From assembly GCA_019054805.1 (NCBI GenBank), contig JAHQIY010000006.1, forward strand, positions 6,262,001 through 6,326,000: DNA of 64,000 nt. Direction: 5' to 3'. The translations under genes and the position numbers were made by a program. Source of the stretch: Brachionus manjavacas (Eukaryota > Rotifera > Eurotatoria > Ploima > Brachionidae). The first letter of the stretch is position 1. The number at the start of each line of letters is the position of its first letter. Below are positions 31,459-44,100 of the stretch, in pieces. The notes beneath the pieces are model-generated. The model did not search any database. It saw nothing but the letters and a program-made list of their open reading frames with translations, and was not told where the DNA came from.

Positions 31459-34400
31459 ATGTCAGATACCAGCCTAAACGAGATTCATCCCAAATTACTA
31501 AAATTGGACACGCCGGACCAAGATCCTGCCCTGTCAAAAAAGCAAGACTCACTGTTCATAGTTCCAAGTCCACAGTCGACCTCATCCAACCTCACAACTG
31601 TCACTCTAAACGACCCGCGAAAGCCGAGTCCCCAGAACAAAGTCCATGTCATACCGTACAATCTAAACAGTCAAAAAACAACTCCGATCAAACTAATCAA
31701 GGACTTGAAGCCAGCATCTCAGTCAACCATCAGCTCGTCCATAGGGAGCAAAAAACTCTTTCAAGTCAATGCATTTTCGTCTAGTTCCAACACTGGTTCT
31801 AATTTGGCCACATCTCCCATCCGAGCTAACAATTTGTTTATCAACAGTGCGGACAAATCACCCCAAAGTAACACCAAAATACTAACCATTTCAAATGGTT
31901 TAAACTCGGGCTCTAGCTTGTCCAATTCAAACAAAATTCAGTATGTTAAAATTGTAAATACCCCCACTGTATCATCCAATTCAACGCCCATAAAAATCAC
32001 AACCATTACCAGCTCCCATAATGCCAATTCTAATAGTTCCCAGGTAATTTAATAATCTTCTGGGCACAAAATTTCCTAAAAAGTCAAAATTAATGTTTCG
32101 GCACAAAAATTTTTTTGTTAAATAGGGTGGTGCCACTGTCCGGTTAATTTAGCTTTTATTAAAGCAAAACATGCTAAATTTTACCATGTTTAAAAAAGGG
32201 ACAGACACTTTTTATGATAAATTTTTTCACCGAAATCAATTATCAAAAATTAATATAGGATATATTAAAGAGCGATAAATAAAGTAAATTTTTCCACTTT
32301 GAATGTTGCACCATGGTGCATTCACAGAAGTAATTTAAAATTTTTAGAAAAAAAGTTATTCAATTTTTTACACTTTGTTCTGTTGTTTTGTACTGAACTT
32401 CACAAAACAGATTTTTTGACTGAAATTTACATCCATTTGGAGAAGAAAAAGAAAATGTAAAAGAGATTTTTAGTGTGATTTAATTTTTTGGCTTTTAAAC
32501 TGTTTATGGCTTCTTACCAAAAAATCAGAGTTGTTTAAAAGTCACAAGTCTCAAGTCAAGTCAAAGTCAAGACTTTTTTTTTTTTTTTTTTTTTCAAAAG
32601 TCCCACCAAAGACTTTAAAATTTTTTTTTCAAAAAAAAGTCCAAGTCAAAAAAAAAGCGGAACATCTCTGTTGATCCAATTTTAAAATTGAAAAAAAAAA
32701 CCATAAATTTTATTTTCTTTAATTTATTTTTGAAAATGGATTAAAAAAACATCCTTGAAAGATTTGAATTAATCTGTTCTTTGAAATGGAATGGTTCAAA
32801 GATAAATATTTGAGACTTTGCTTACTTTTTTTAGCAAAGTTATAAAAACTTTATAATTTTTTTATTATTCTTTGTGTTCATCTGAAATTTTTTGAATTTT
32901 AAATCTTTTTAGTATTACAGCAACAAAAGTAACTTGTGTTTAAGTAATCAAATCAAAAAGTGTCAATTGCTCCCTTCTTACTCCACCAGATATTATAAAA
33001 TTAAATCTAGTCTAGTAATTGAAAAATATAGGCCCTTGGCAGGAAGAAGAAAATTCTATTAACAAGGAAAGAACCATTCCATGTAGCTCAAGTCAACTAA
33101 CTTTGATTGAAATTTTCTGAGATGATTGAAAGTTTAAAAAAAAAAAAGAGCAAATAAATTTTATTTAAAAAAAAAAAAAAATTTAAAAGTCCTGACTTTT
33201 TTTTTGAAAAAAAAAATTTAAAAGTCCTGACTTGGACTTTGAAAAAAAAAAAAACAAAAAAGTCCTGACTTGGACTTTGAAAAAAAAAAAAAAACAAAAA
33301 AGTCCTGACTTGGACTTTTTTTTTGATGACTTAGACTTTTTTTTGGGACTTTTAAACAACTCTGCAAAAAATAAATAAAAATTTGATCAAAAAGTCATCC
33401 AAATTATTAATTTAATTTTTCCTAACATTGGAATTTCTTTTTCGCAACTTTAAAAAAAATCCTGGTATATTATGCCTTCAACATTTTTTCTGGCAATACC
33501 ACGTTTCATCGGAAACTTTTAAATCGATAAAAGTCATTTTTTCAACTAGAGATAAATCAGAAATGAAGCTATGATTAATTTTTTTAATTTCAAAATATGG
33601 CACAATTTGTCTAGATGTTTTTGTTGTTGATAGAATGGTATCAATTTTAGTTATAGTACTAATGATTACTATTGTAAACCATATTTGGTTACAATAATCA
33701 TGATATTAATTAAAAAAAAATATTGCTCACATTTATTCAAAAAAAACAATAATTTTTATTTTAAATGCGTGTCACAAATTTTACATTTCTTGATATTTTC
33801 GACTCTTGAAAATGATCAAAGAAAGTTAATGGAATCTAGATATCCTAACTACCAATTCAACTCTAATTAATTACAATGATAAAATATTCGAAAATATCAA
33901 GAAATGTAAAATTTGTGACACGCATTTAAAATAAAAATTCTTGTTTTATTCGAATAAATGTGAGCAGTATTTTTTTTTAATTAAATTCATGATTATTGTA
34001 ATCGAATATGGTTTACAATAAAAATCATTAGTACTATAACTAGATAAGTGGAAAAAAACTGAATATGTTTAAAAAATAATTGGAGATTAATTTGTGATTG
34101 TTTTATTAAAAAAGTGGTATAATTTACTATTTTTGTGGTTCCAATTTACAATGATCCTATTTTAAATTGAATTTATTAAAATTAATAATTAAAATTTTAA
34201 ATTTTTCAAACACAATTTTGTATTTTTTGGTTTGAAGGAGTTTTATTTCACCACTATTAAATAAATAAATTATTAACTAAATAAAATTCAATTAAACTCA
34301 AATTTACTAAAATTATTATCTAAAATTGATACCATTCTATCAACAACAAAAACATCTAGACTAATTGTGCCATATTTTGAAATTAAAAAAATTAATCATA

Positions 34401-37400
34401 GCTTCATTTTTGATTTATCTCTAGTTGAAAAGTTGACTTTTTTCGATTAAAAAAGTTTCCGATGAAACGTGGTAGTGCCGGAAAAAAATCTGAAGGTATA
34501 ATATGCCAGGATTTTTTTCTGTTTTACCACTTCTTTTTCTTCTCAAAATGGATGTAAATTTCAGTCAAAAAATCTGTTTTGTGAAGTTCAGTACAAAACA
34601 ACAGAACAAAGTGTAAAAAATTGAATAACTTTTTTTCTAAAAATTTTAAATTATTTCTGTGAATGCACAATGGTGCAGCATTTAAGGTTGCATCAACAGT
34701 AAAAGTCTGCTAATGGTGTGCAAAATCTCTGCAAAATGCACGATGCTCAATTACATTGATATATAATTTCTGGTAAACTCTGCAGATTTAGCAGACCTTG
34801 ATTTGATGCAACTTTGAATTTATTGTACTATGTTGCATTTACAAAATTAAGTTTAGACCTTGAGAAAAATAGCTATTTTTTACATTTTTTTCTGCACTTT
34901 TTATCATTTTGTACTGAATTTCACAGAACCCAAAAAATCATCCAAATCATTATTTAATTTTTCCAAAAATTAAATAAATATTAACCATAAACCATAAATA
35001 TTAATTTACTTTTTTTATATTAGCATATACTACTAAAAATATGGTAAAAATAGCGATTTTTTAGTTAATTTTTGAAAAAAAATAGCTTGTTTTAAAACAA
35101 TCTTTATTTCCTAATTGGAAAATTAGAAAATTCGTGTTGGTGTGAGTCACTTTTTTTTATTGAAGAGATGATGAAATACCAAAATTTTTTTGCTTTGAAA
35201 TTTTTTGATTTAAATTGATTTTTAAAGGAAGGATTTTCGATACGACCAGTAGTATCTTCAATAGCTTCGAATTCAATAAAGGCAATTCAAAAGCCATCAT
35301 CAGTAAATACAAGCCCTGTTTCATCACAAACTAGCACTGTTAGTTTGAAGCAGTCGGATCAGCCGAGCTCGAGTGTACTCTTGGACGCCATAAACAATAG
35401 TCCCAATTTGCATGACAGCTCTTCTAATAAGACTCCAGCAACTACAACCATTCAATTGGTAAATCAATCTCAGACACAGACTCAGCGTGGCCAAATGATC
35501 AGTCCGAAAACATCTATTATACAGCGAATTCAGTCATTTCCTCCCAATCAGTCTATTGCCAAGACTGTGGCAACAAATAATAATGCAAGTCAGTCGAACC
35601 AGCTAGACCGGAGTGTTAGTTACAAAGTGCTGAACCAGCAATTCCAGACTAATCCTTCTAAGAATAATGGATCTAATGGATCTGAAGTCAGTAGCAAAAA
35701 TGTCGCAAACAGTGAAAATTTGAATTTATTGTCTAATACGATAAATCAGTGTAATACTTCTGGACAGTCGAAATCTCCTGAAATTGACAGTCTCAAAGTA
35801 AGTAGAAAATTAAACCTTGATTTTTGTAATTTTTTTGCAACTTTTGACACTCAAGTTAACAAATTTTTTCAAAGTATGAAAGGATTTCATCTTTGTTTTG
35901 TATTTTTTAATCTAATTGTAAAAATTGTATTCTAAATATCGAATTGAATGAAACAAGATTTTTTTCTGTTTTGTTCAAAGTCAGAATAATTTTTAGGCCA
36001 TTACAATAAAAATTTTTTGGCTTTTTTTTAAGAAATTTTACATTACCGGAATCATGTGGACTTGTTTAACAAAAATTATCAAAAATTTTTCTCAAAGTCC
36101 ACAATTGGCTCTGAAAAAGTGTATCATCTGATAAATTCTGACTTCTGCAAAAAATTCTAAAAATGTTGTTCCTAGAATAGTATTTGCGGAAGCTGTATTT
36201 AGGTGATACTTTAAATTTATCAGCTGATGCAATTTTAAAAAAGCGCAATTGTATTTTTTGCAGGGAAATTAAGAGCAAATTGTTGAATGTTAAAAAAAAA
36301 TTAAATAAAGTTAGAGTTGCTCAATGTGAAAATAAATTTGTTAAATTTAAATTCAGCTCCTGCATTTTCTCTAAAATATGCACGCCATTTTAAAGTTTTA
36401 AAATAAAATACACAATTCTTTTACAGAGGTTGAATTTGGATTAAGCAATTTTTTTTGCCTCTAGCAACTTAAATTTATTAATAGAATTTTTGTGTAAGTC
36501 ATGAATTTTTCAATACCTGCTTCATCTGGACCAGTTGAAAGAATCATTTTCTAAATCTGGTTACATTTACAGAGCACATAGGTCAAGATTAACGGCCAGG
36601 AATTTGGAAGCAACTACTTTTTTGGTATCAAATATGGATTTATTAAATCATTGACTTGACTTACAAAAAAATAAATTTTAAGTTTTTGACTTGACTTAAG
36701 ACTTGTGACTTAAAAACAAGTCTGGATTTCACAATATCCATCAAATTTTTCTAATAAAAAGTACTGACATTAAACCCATCTTTAAAATTATGAATTTAAA
36801 ACCCCGATAAAATCTGTTATAATTTAAAAGCATCAAAATTTTAAATATTTTTTTTTAAAAATAAAGTCAACTATTTATCACAAATATTAATTTGATCTGC
36901 AAAGGTTCAACACAGACAAGTAAGTTAGACTTTGAAATCGATTTTAAATGATAGAAAATTAAAATAGATTTCAAAATGTAACAAAGCAAATAGATGCTGT
37001 TTTTCATTATTAATAATTAATTTTGAATTAATTTTGAGTGTTTTTTTAAGTCGGACAAAAAATTAATTTATGATTAATTTAAAAAGTGATTTTTTTTTAA
37101 AAAATAATTTAAGAATCGAAAAATTGTTCTCGCTTTTACCTATAATTGATTAGAAAAATAATTTTAAAAGATTTAATCATCTAAAAGCTTAAAGCAATTT
37201 TATTTTTTAAATTAGTAACAAAAAAAAGTAGTAAATATTATATCAAACAGTAGCAAAAATATTTTTTTACTAAATTTAAAAAATAATAAAAAGATCGTGA
37301 AAAAGAAAAGATTATTTTTTATTTATTTGTTTTCTTACCTAGTTAGAGTTCTTTCAGAATAAATTATAAAAAAATTAAAACAAAAATCAAAATCAAAATA

Positions 37401-40400
37401 GATTTATTAAAATAAGCTAAAATGAAATGAAAAGAAAGTTAAAAAGACATACATTTGTTTCTTTGATTTGTACCATTTAAAACCAAGCGTCGATTCATGG
37501 GTTAATATTTCAGGCATTGGTTTGAACCTTTTAGTAGTCAAAAAATTTGGATTCCTGTCACGTAACCAATTTTCTATCAAATTGCTCATAACTCTTACAA
37601 AATCTCTCAATGGGAGTTGATCTTTTTAATGTCACTTTTTCTTTGATATTATTGTTCATAGATTCAATGGCATATATCATTTGCCTTATCAGAACTTATG
37701 CCAATTATGTCTTGATCATATATTTTTTATTCATTATTTTATTTCAAAAAAAATTACGCCACATTAAAGAAAAGACAGTTTTTTTACTCGATTTCAAAAT
37801 GTGCATGCTTAAAAAAAAAAAAATTAAAAAAGATTTACATAATTTCTAATTTAAATTAATTAATATTTATTTATAAATTGAATAAAGTTTCTATTTCAAT
37901 TTACTTTGCTTATTTTTTTCTTAACGAAACACAGAGACGAGTCACCGTCATAGGAGAGAAGTTCCCTGCATCTACTGCCATCACCTCTAATATATTAGAT
38001 TGTTAACTTTTTGCTTCTATTAAATTCTAAAAAAAAATAAAAAAAAAATAAGTTGAAAATGAAATTATTTAATTCCTTTTTTTAGGCATGTAATCTCCAA
38101 GTCAAAAAAGAGGCAATAAATAGCCTTTAATTTAGCAAGAATTTTTCTTTTTTAATAATAGTTTTCTTTTATATTTAATTTTTTTATCATCGCCAAATCT
38201 GGCGTAATTTTTGAAATAAATAAATAAATAAAATTGAGAAATGCATAATTGCGATTATAAGAAATAAATTTGCTACTAGAGAAAATAAAAGCCTATTTTT
38301 AATTTTTTTCTCTTTTTTTATATTTTTATTCTGAAGGAGCATTAGCTCGGTACAAATAAATAAAATATGAGCGATTTTAAATTAAATATTTTTACTTTAA
38401 AATTTTGAATACTCACAAAATTGACCATAAATCTAATTTGATACTGAAAAAAGTATTTGAAACAAACTAAATATTTGAAATATCATAAAAGAGTATGTTA
38501 AACCTAAGTGCGTGCTTTTCAATAGATATCTTTTTTCATTTTTTAATTCCAATAAACGATAATGATATTTAGTAAATATGGATTAGTCACCATTGTTTTA
38601 TTTCCCAAAAATAAAACTTAAAAAGTAAATTTACCTCATTTTTTTTGAAAACCCTTAAATTAATTTTTTACATTATTTTTGAACTTCAAAAATGAATCAT
38701 TATTCTAGATTAATGTCATTCTATTTCGAAAATTTGCAAAATTTGCTCACCGCTTTGTCTTCATCCATAAATTGAGTCGCTTTTTTATTAAAGATATTTA
38801 ACTAAAATCTTCTATTTTGATGAGATCATCCTCACTGTGAATGCCAAAAACTTTCAAAATCATTTGATAATTAAAAAACAATTTTTTTCTAAACCCTCTA
38901 CTTCAGCTGCATATTATACTAAAAAAATCAAATTTTCTAAAGAATGGCATTTATAAGAGTATAATTAATGATTAAAAATTTTAAATATATTCCAAAAATT
39001 TAATGACTATTAAGTCTTACAAAAAAACTTTTAAGTCTCTAAAAAATCTTGAATCTACAATGTAACATTGAATATACAATTGTGGCTCTAAAAAATGTTC
39101 AGGCTATTTCAAAATTCAAATTTAATAAAGAATTTTATTCACTTGTAAAATAAAAATTTATACCAGTTATCATAAAAAAATTTGATAAATTTAAATTTAT
39201 TAATTTTTAGAAAGAAGAGATAAAAAATCTCATTTTTTTTCCTTTTGTTTGTGTTGTAGCAGTTCAAAAATGTATTAAGTATTTAAATATCTTGAAACTA
39301 TTCAACGTGGGAGTGAAAGAAAGATAAAAGATCCTTCCAAACTATCCAAGGTTCATTCCAAACTCATTAGTTTAATAAAAAAAAATTCTCTTTAAAAAAA
39401 TTATTCAAAACTAGCATTTTGAAATGATTAAATTTAAAGGAAAATTCGTTCCTTTAATTTTTTAAATATTTTTTATTTTAAAACTTATCATCTCTTGTAT
39501 TGAAAAATACAAACGACTCTTTTTTCTGAAAATATTAAATAAAACTACGATCTTTTTAGAGTTAAATTATTTCAAATCAGATCAGATATTCGATTTGTGA
39601 GGAGGTAATTCCTTGAATGGCTTTGTCTTATCATTTAATGTTCCTTTTCTTTGTAATAATTAGAAGGTACATTTAAAAAAGTGTTTAATTATCTGATAAT
39701 AGGTTGTATACTCAGTACGAAAATAAAATAAATATTTTTTAAGGCTTTGCCAAGTTCAGAAGCAGTTAAAAACAATATAAAAAATTCTTTTAAAAAATTT
39801 AGCATAATTCGGTATCATTTTGTCTTTTTTTATGAGAATAGTGTTGCGGCATTTGAATTTTTATTTGAATCAAAAATCGTTTTAATTTTTAATTAATGAA
39901 GTTTTTTTGTCTTTTTTTACGCCTAACACATTTACTTGTACCTAAATCTTGACTCTGTTTTTTTTGGTTGTGAACTTCACAAAACTTTTTTTTTTTAATT
40001 TTTTTAATTTAAAAATAAATTTTTAGATTTCGACTTGTAAACCGAAGGCGGCAAATCAGCAAACATCGCCAGTCAACCTGAATCAAAGTACTTCGTCAGG
40101 CTCAACTCGTAAGCCATGCAATTGTACAAAGTCAATGTGTCTCAAACTGTAACTTTCAATTTTTGAATTTTTGAATTTTTTTGAATGAAAATTTAAAAAA
40201 AGCTATTGTGACTGCTTTGCTCAGGGCTCGTTCTGTGTTGACTGTAATTGCGTTAATTGCTTTAATACCTTAGATCACGAAGAAGAGCGCAATAAGGCGA
40301 TTAAAATGGTTTTGGAGCGAAATCCTCAAGCATTTCAGTCCAAAATAAGTAAATTTACGGCCTCGTTGACCATGTCGAAGGCGATGCCAGCTCAAATTTC

Positions 40401-41161
40401 TCAAGCACCAGCACCAACCAGCGGTATAGAGGACCTGATCAGCGCATCGGTCACTACCGATGAACTAGACGAGATCCAGAGTCGTCATGTAAAAGGATGC
40501 AATTGCAAAAAGTCCAACTGTCTTAAACGATACTGTGAGTGCTTTTTGGCCAAGATACAATGCTCGTCTTTGTGCAAATGTGTCGGATGCAAAAATTGTG
40601 ATGAATCGACTAGAACATTGCTACAATTGGCAAATGCAGCTGACCTTCGTAAACAGCAGCATCAGCAGGAACAAAAACAGCAGCTGATCCAACAACAGCA
40701 GCACAGCAAACAGTTCTTTAGCCCCAAAGGCTCTCAGTCGGGCCTCAGCAACTCAATCAAAAAGTCAACTGGCTTTGAGACCAGGAATTTAGAAAATTCT
40801 GATGAAAATAAACAGATTCTTGTAGAGCAACAGCAGTTGATAAGGTGAAATTTTTTTTTAATTTTTGATTTTTTTAATTCTAAATTTTTGTTTGTTGTTT
40901 TTTTTATCTAAAGCTTTATTTTAACTTTTTAGCCGAGCGTACAAGTCAGCTTTGAATAAAAGCATCTTAAAGGAAACGTGTGAACGTTTAATTAGTAGTG
41001 TGTTAAGCGAGATTGAGAATGCGGAAATGCAGACTGATGATAGCCCGACTGAGCTAAGTGAATCGATTGAAATCGATTTGGAAAAGTGTTTGATTGAACA
41101 TTTGGGAAGTTGTTTGGCCGAGATAATCCAAAGCGCTGGGACAAAGTCACCAAGCAATTGA
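31459..41161 (+). CDS. LIN54: LIN54, CXC-domain DNA-binding subunit of the MuvB/DREAM complex
   Basis: LIN54 tethers MuvB complexes to CHR promoter elements of cell-cycle genes. Five in-phase exons: 31459-32043, 35228-35797, 40027-40148, 40203-40844 and 40933-41161, giving 715 aa (human 749). The first ~410 residues are Ser/Thr/Asn-rich and disordered-looking, with short echoes of the family such as KIQYVKIV. Two tesmin-type CXC domains follow: [19 protein letters not shown] (C416-C445) and [17 protein letters not shown] (C525-C557). Both keep the Tyr before CxC that reads DNA. The linker has [16 protein letters not shown] Gln-rich stretch and a helical C-terminal domain ending [13 protein letters not shown] complete it. 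Introns 1 (3.2 kb) and 2 (4.2 kb) are loaded with repeats; introns 3 and 4 are 54 and 88 nt. The ATG at 31459 is the first in frame in exon 1; an upstream exon cannot be excluded. Confidence 0.95.
32299..34686. repeat. Large imperfect foldback (inverted repeat) element in LIN54 intron 1
   Basis: The outer arms 32299-32450 and 34535-34686 are inverted copies (GCACCATGGTGCATTCACAG on the left, GCACCATTGTGCATTCACAG inverted on the right). Inner arms 33450-33800 and 33880-34035 plus 34320-34525 continue the pairing, so the centre is near 33840. The left arm is split by about 1 kb (about 32462-33450), including a hAT element. The right arm has about 280 bp (34036-34318) with no partner. No coding frame is present. 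Confidence 0.85.
32526..33364. mobile_element. Non-autonomous hAT element with 8-bp TSD inside the foldback
   Basis: Termini are CAGAGTTGTTTAAAAGTC at the left and its inverted copy (first 16 bp identical) at the right, bounded by CAAAAAAT at 32518-32525 and 33365-33372. The right half holds several direct copies of CCTGACTTGGACTTTG separated by A-runs. It has the same termini and internal AAGTC motifs as the element at 2992-3277. Confidence 0.9.
34684..34825. repeat. Short inverted-repeat element (MITE-like)
   Basis: GGTTGCATCAACAGTAAAAG, then TCTGCTAA on the left pairs with the inverted GTTGCATCAAATCAAGG, TCTGCTAA on the right. The interior shares GGTAAACTCTGC with the repeats at 16151 and 58785. 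It abuts the right end of the foldback element. Confidence 0.65.
35798..40026. other. LIN54 intron 2, repeat-laden
   Basis: At 36640-36735 there is a relic of the AAGTC-rich hAT family, without ends. LINE-type 3' tails are at 38188-38234 (GGCGTAATTTTTGAAA then AAAT repeats) and 38325-38367 (TTCTGAAGGAGCATTAGCTC then AAAT repeats). A minus-strand frame at 37407-37610 and nearby broken frames hint at another transposon relic but match nothing I can name. Confidence 0.5.
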
Positions 41162-44100
41162 TTAACTAAAAAATTCTATTGAACAGATATTTATTTTTAA
41201 AAGAAATGTTATTTTTGTTTTAAATTTTTTGATTTATGTGTTGTTGTTTGTTGGATATTTATAATTTTCCATGTCCAAAAGTTTTTACATAGCCGATTAG
41301 GATTTTATACGCTCCTAAGTTCTAAAGCTTGGTTCAGTTTAAGTCGTGTCCTTTGCCTTTAAATTGTAAATAAAGGAAGTCTAATCTTAAAAGTTTGTAG
41401 ACATCTTAAAATACTGTTTTAAGATTGAATTTTATTTCTTGATTTTTTGTATGAAAAATTAAGTTCGAGTATTTTTTTTAATTTATATTGAAATAAATTG
41501 GTTCAACTTCCGACATCAATTACAAATTTGCCATTTCCATTAAACAATTACGTTTTACCATCACTTTTAAATGTTAATTAATTAAAATTTGATTAAATAA
41601 AATTGCAATTTTTTACTTCTATTTATTAAGTAGATCTTTTACTTAGAAAAATAGATTTATTTTAAAATTGAATTATCTAAGATAAATATTTGATTCTTTG
41701 AAAAGAAAATATTTATTAATGGGTCCGAATGCTTAATTGCTTGATGCTGAATAGGGTCATCTCTTAATCAAATCCAAACTTTATATTTTTATTTCGAATT
41801 TTAGGAATACACAATCTGATTAATATGTAACTACTTAGTAACACAATTAAAAAATAAAGCTAATTTGAAAAAAAATTAAAATTGGCTGATTCAGGTTTTC
41901 TGAAATGAGTAAAAATGAACCGAAAAAAATGATAAAAATGTAAAAGTTTAACAAAAACTATTTAATATAATTTGTTTTGTAAGTTAATAAATTTTTAAAA
42001 TAGTTTTTCCATTTATAATTTCATCTTAATTCAGTTTCTAAAATTTAATTTTCATACATTTGAGGTGCATTTATTAAAATTTCTGCAGAGACTGAAATTA
42101 GGTGATTCACTGAAGAATTAGCTGCTTTTATACAGGACGAATTTTATTCACGTTTTTTTTGTTCTAAAATTCAGAATGCCTTTCTTTTTTCAAGGTATTT
42201 AAAAAACAACTGTTTAGCTTATTATTATTTATTTGTCCCCAATTTTTCCATAATTTGATGTCAAATTGCTTAAATATAATTTGTTATTATTAATTTATTA
42301 ATTGAATTTTTGAATTTTTTCTTCATTAAGTTGGTTATTTATCTATCACTTTTTAAACCACCTTCAAAATAAGTGTAACAATATTCTTTAATGAAGTTAG
42401 TCCTGGAAAAAATGTTTTATTTTCAGACTTTAGACCCGCAAAATAAGATTTTATCATATTGTCTATTGATAAATAATTAAAAGAGGAAGCGTAAGTGAAA
42501 GATTTTCAATTTGAGTATAGAAAAACAAATTAATTATATTTTGATTTTTTTAAAAATTAAGATTTTATAAAACATTGAGTTTTTATTGAATAAAAAATTC
42601 GTTTTGGGAATTATCATGACTTATTTTGGAAAAAAAAAATTTATTTTAATTTTAGGCGATCTTCGTAACAAAAAAATAAGTTTAAGACAAAAAATAAATT
42701 TTTAACAAAATAAAAAAATTTAAAAAAAATAACTGTCGCACCATAGATTTTTTTTGGAATACGACCTCTTTTTATTTTAGAATTTCAGGGAATATTTTTA
42801 GCTTGAACTGGTAAATTACACAAATTAAAACGAATTCCAAAAAAAATAAAATGTTTACAAATCAATTCTTTTGAAAAATTATGGCCGCTTTTGTACCATA
42901 AATCGGTCATTAAAGAGATTTGCATCTCTAGTGTGATTCAGAAATTTTTAATTTCTTTAAATCTTCCATTATTTAGCTTAATTGATTTTAGGATTTTGGT
43001 AAACTTAATTTTTAAATTATTTATTTGGTGTTTTAGGGACATTAGGATTCTTTATCAAAGATAAAAGCAAAAAAAATACACTAAATATATAATAAAAGAA
43101 TTTTACACTAAAAATACCAATTTGATGCAAAATCAATTATTTTGTTAATAACTAAGATAATTTGTTTACAAAAAAGCTTGTTCAAAATTTTGTTTTTTTT
43201 AAGTTTTTTTTATATTAAACGACAGTAAAAAAAATTGAGGATGGTAAAAAATATTGAGTGGTGTCCTTAATTTTTAAAAGAAAAAAGAATTGTGATTTTT
43301 TAAAGGTGAAATGATGAAAATTCATCGATTTGCATGAAATTTTATCTAATTTTTTTCAAAATAATAAGCTCTGTTTAAAGATACTTTTTGTTTGAATGTC
43401 CTAGACTCATGAATGATCCATACTGTAAGGATAGTTCGATAATCATTTGTAGAGAGTTTTATCCTTATTTAAATGAGTTAAAATTTGTTTTCTCCGGAGA
43501 TTTTTTCAAGAAGTTTTGATGAAAAAAACTGAAAGATTTTGTAAAAAGTAAAATAAAATTCCATTTGAATTTTTATTTCTCTAAAATAAAAATTCAGTTT
43601 AATTTCTACCTTACTATTTCTTCTATCTTTCCTGATCTATTCAATAAAACTTAAAAATGTTGCCAATACCATTAATTTTTCATGTTATTCTAATTTTCTT
43701 TTTATCATGTTTTAACTTATTTTAATTTTATTTTATTTTTTCTTTATTTCTGAAAGCTATACAGAATAAAAAATAAAAATAAATAAAAATAAATAAAAAA
43801 TTCACTATTTTGTCCATTATATTTTGTTTTTCTAGTAAATTTATTCCCTTTATTTTTGACAATTAATTATCTCTATAATTTTTGCCAGATAAAAAAATTT
43901 CTCTATTATGAACGTTTACCGTTTTTATGTCATTTTTGTTTGCTTACTTGATACGATATTTTAAATCTTTGAAAAATTTCAGGCTTATTGAAATTATTGA
44001 AAATAGAAAAAAGAGGTCTAAAAATATTCGAATTTATTTAAAATTCGTATGAAATAAAATTATTTATTACTTATAACATTAAAAAAAAACTAATTATTTT

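Noticed and set aside
37610..37849. 79-codon hydrophobic plus-strand frame, possible membrane protein
   Set aside because: It sits inside LIN54 intron 2, is rich in Ile/Phe/Lys as random AT-rich DNA would be, and has no supporting signals.
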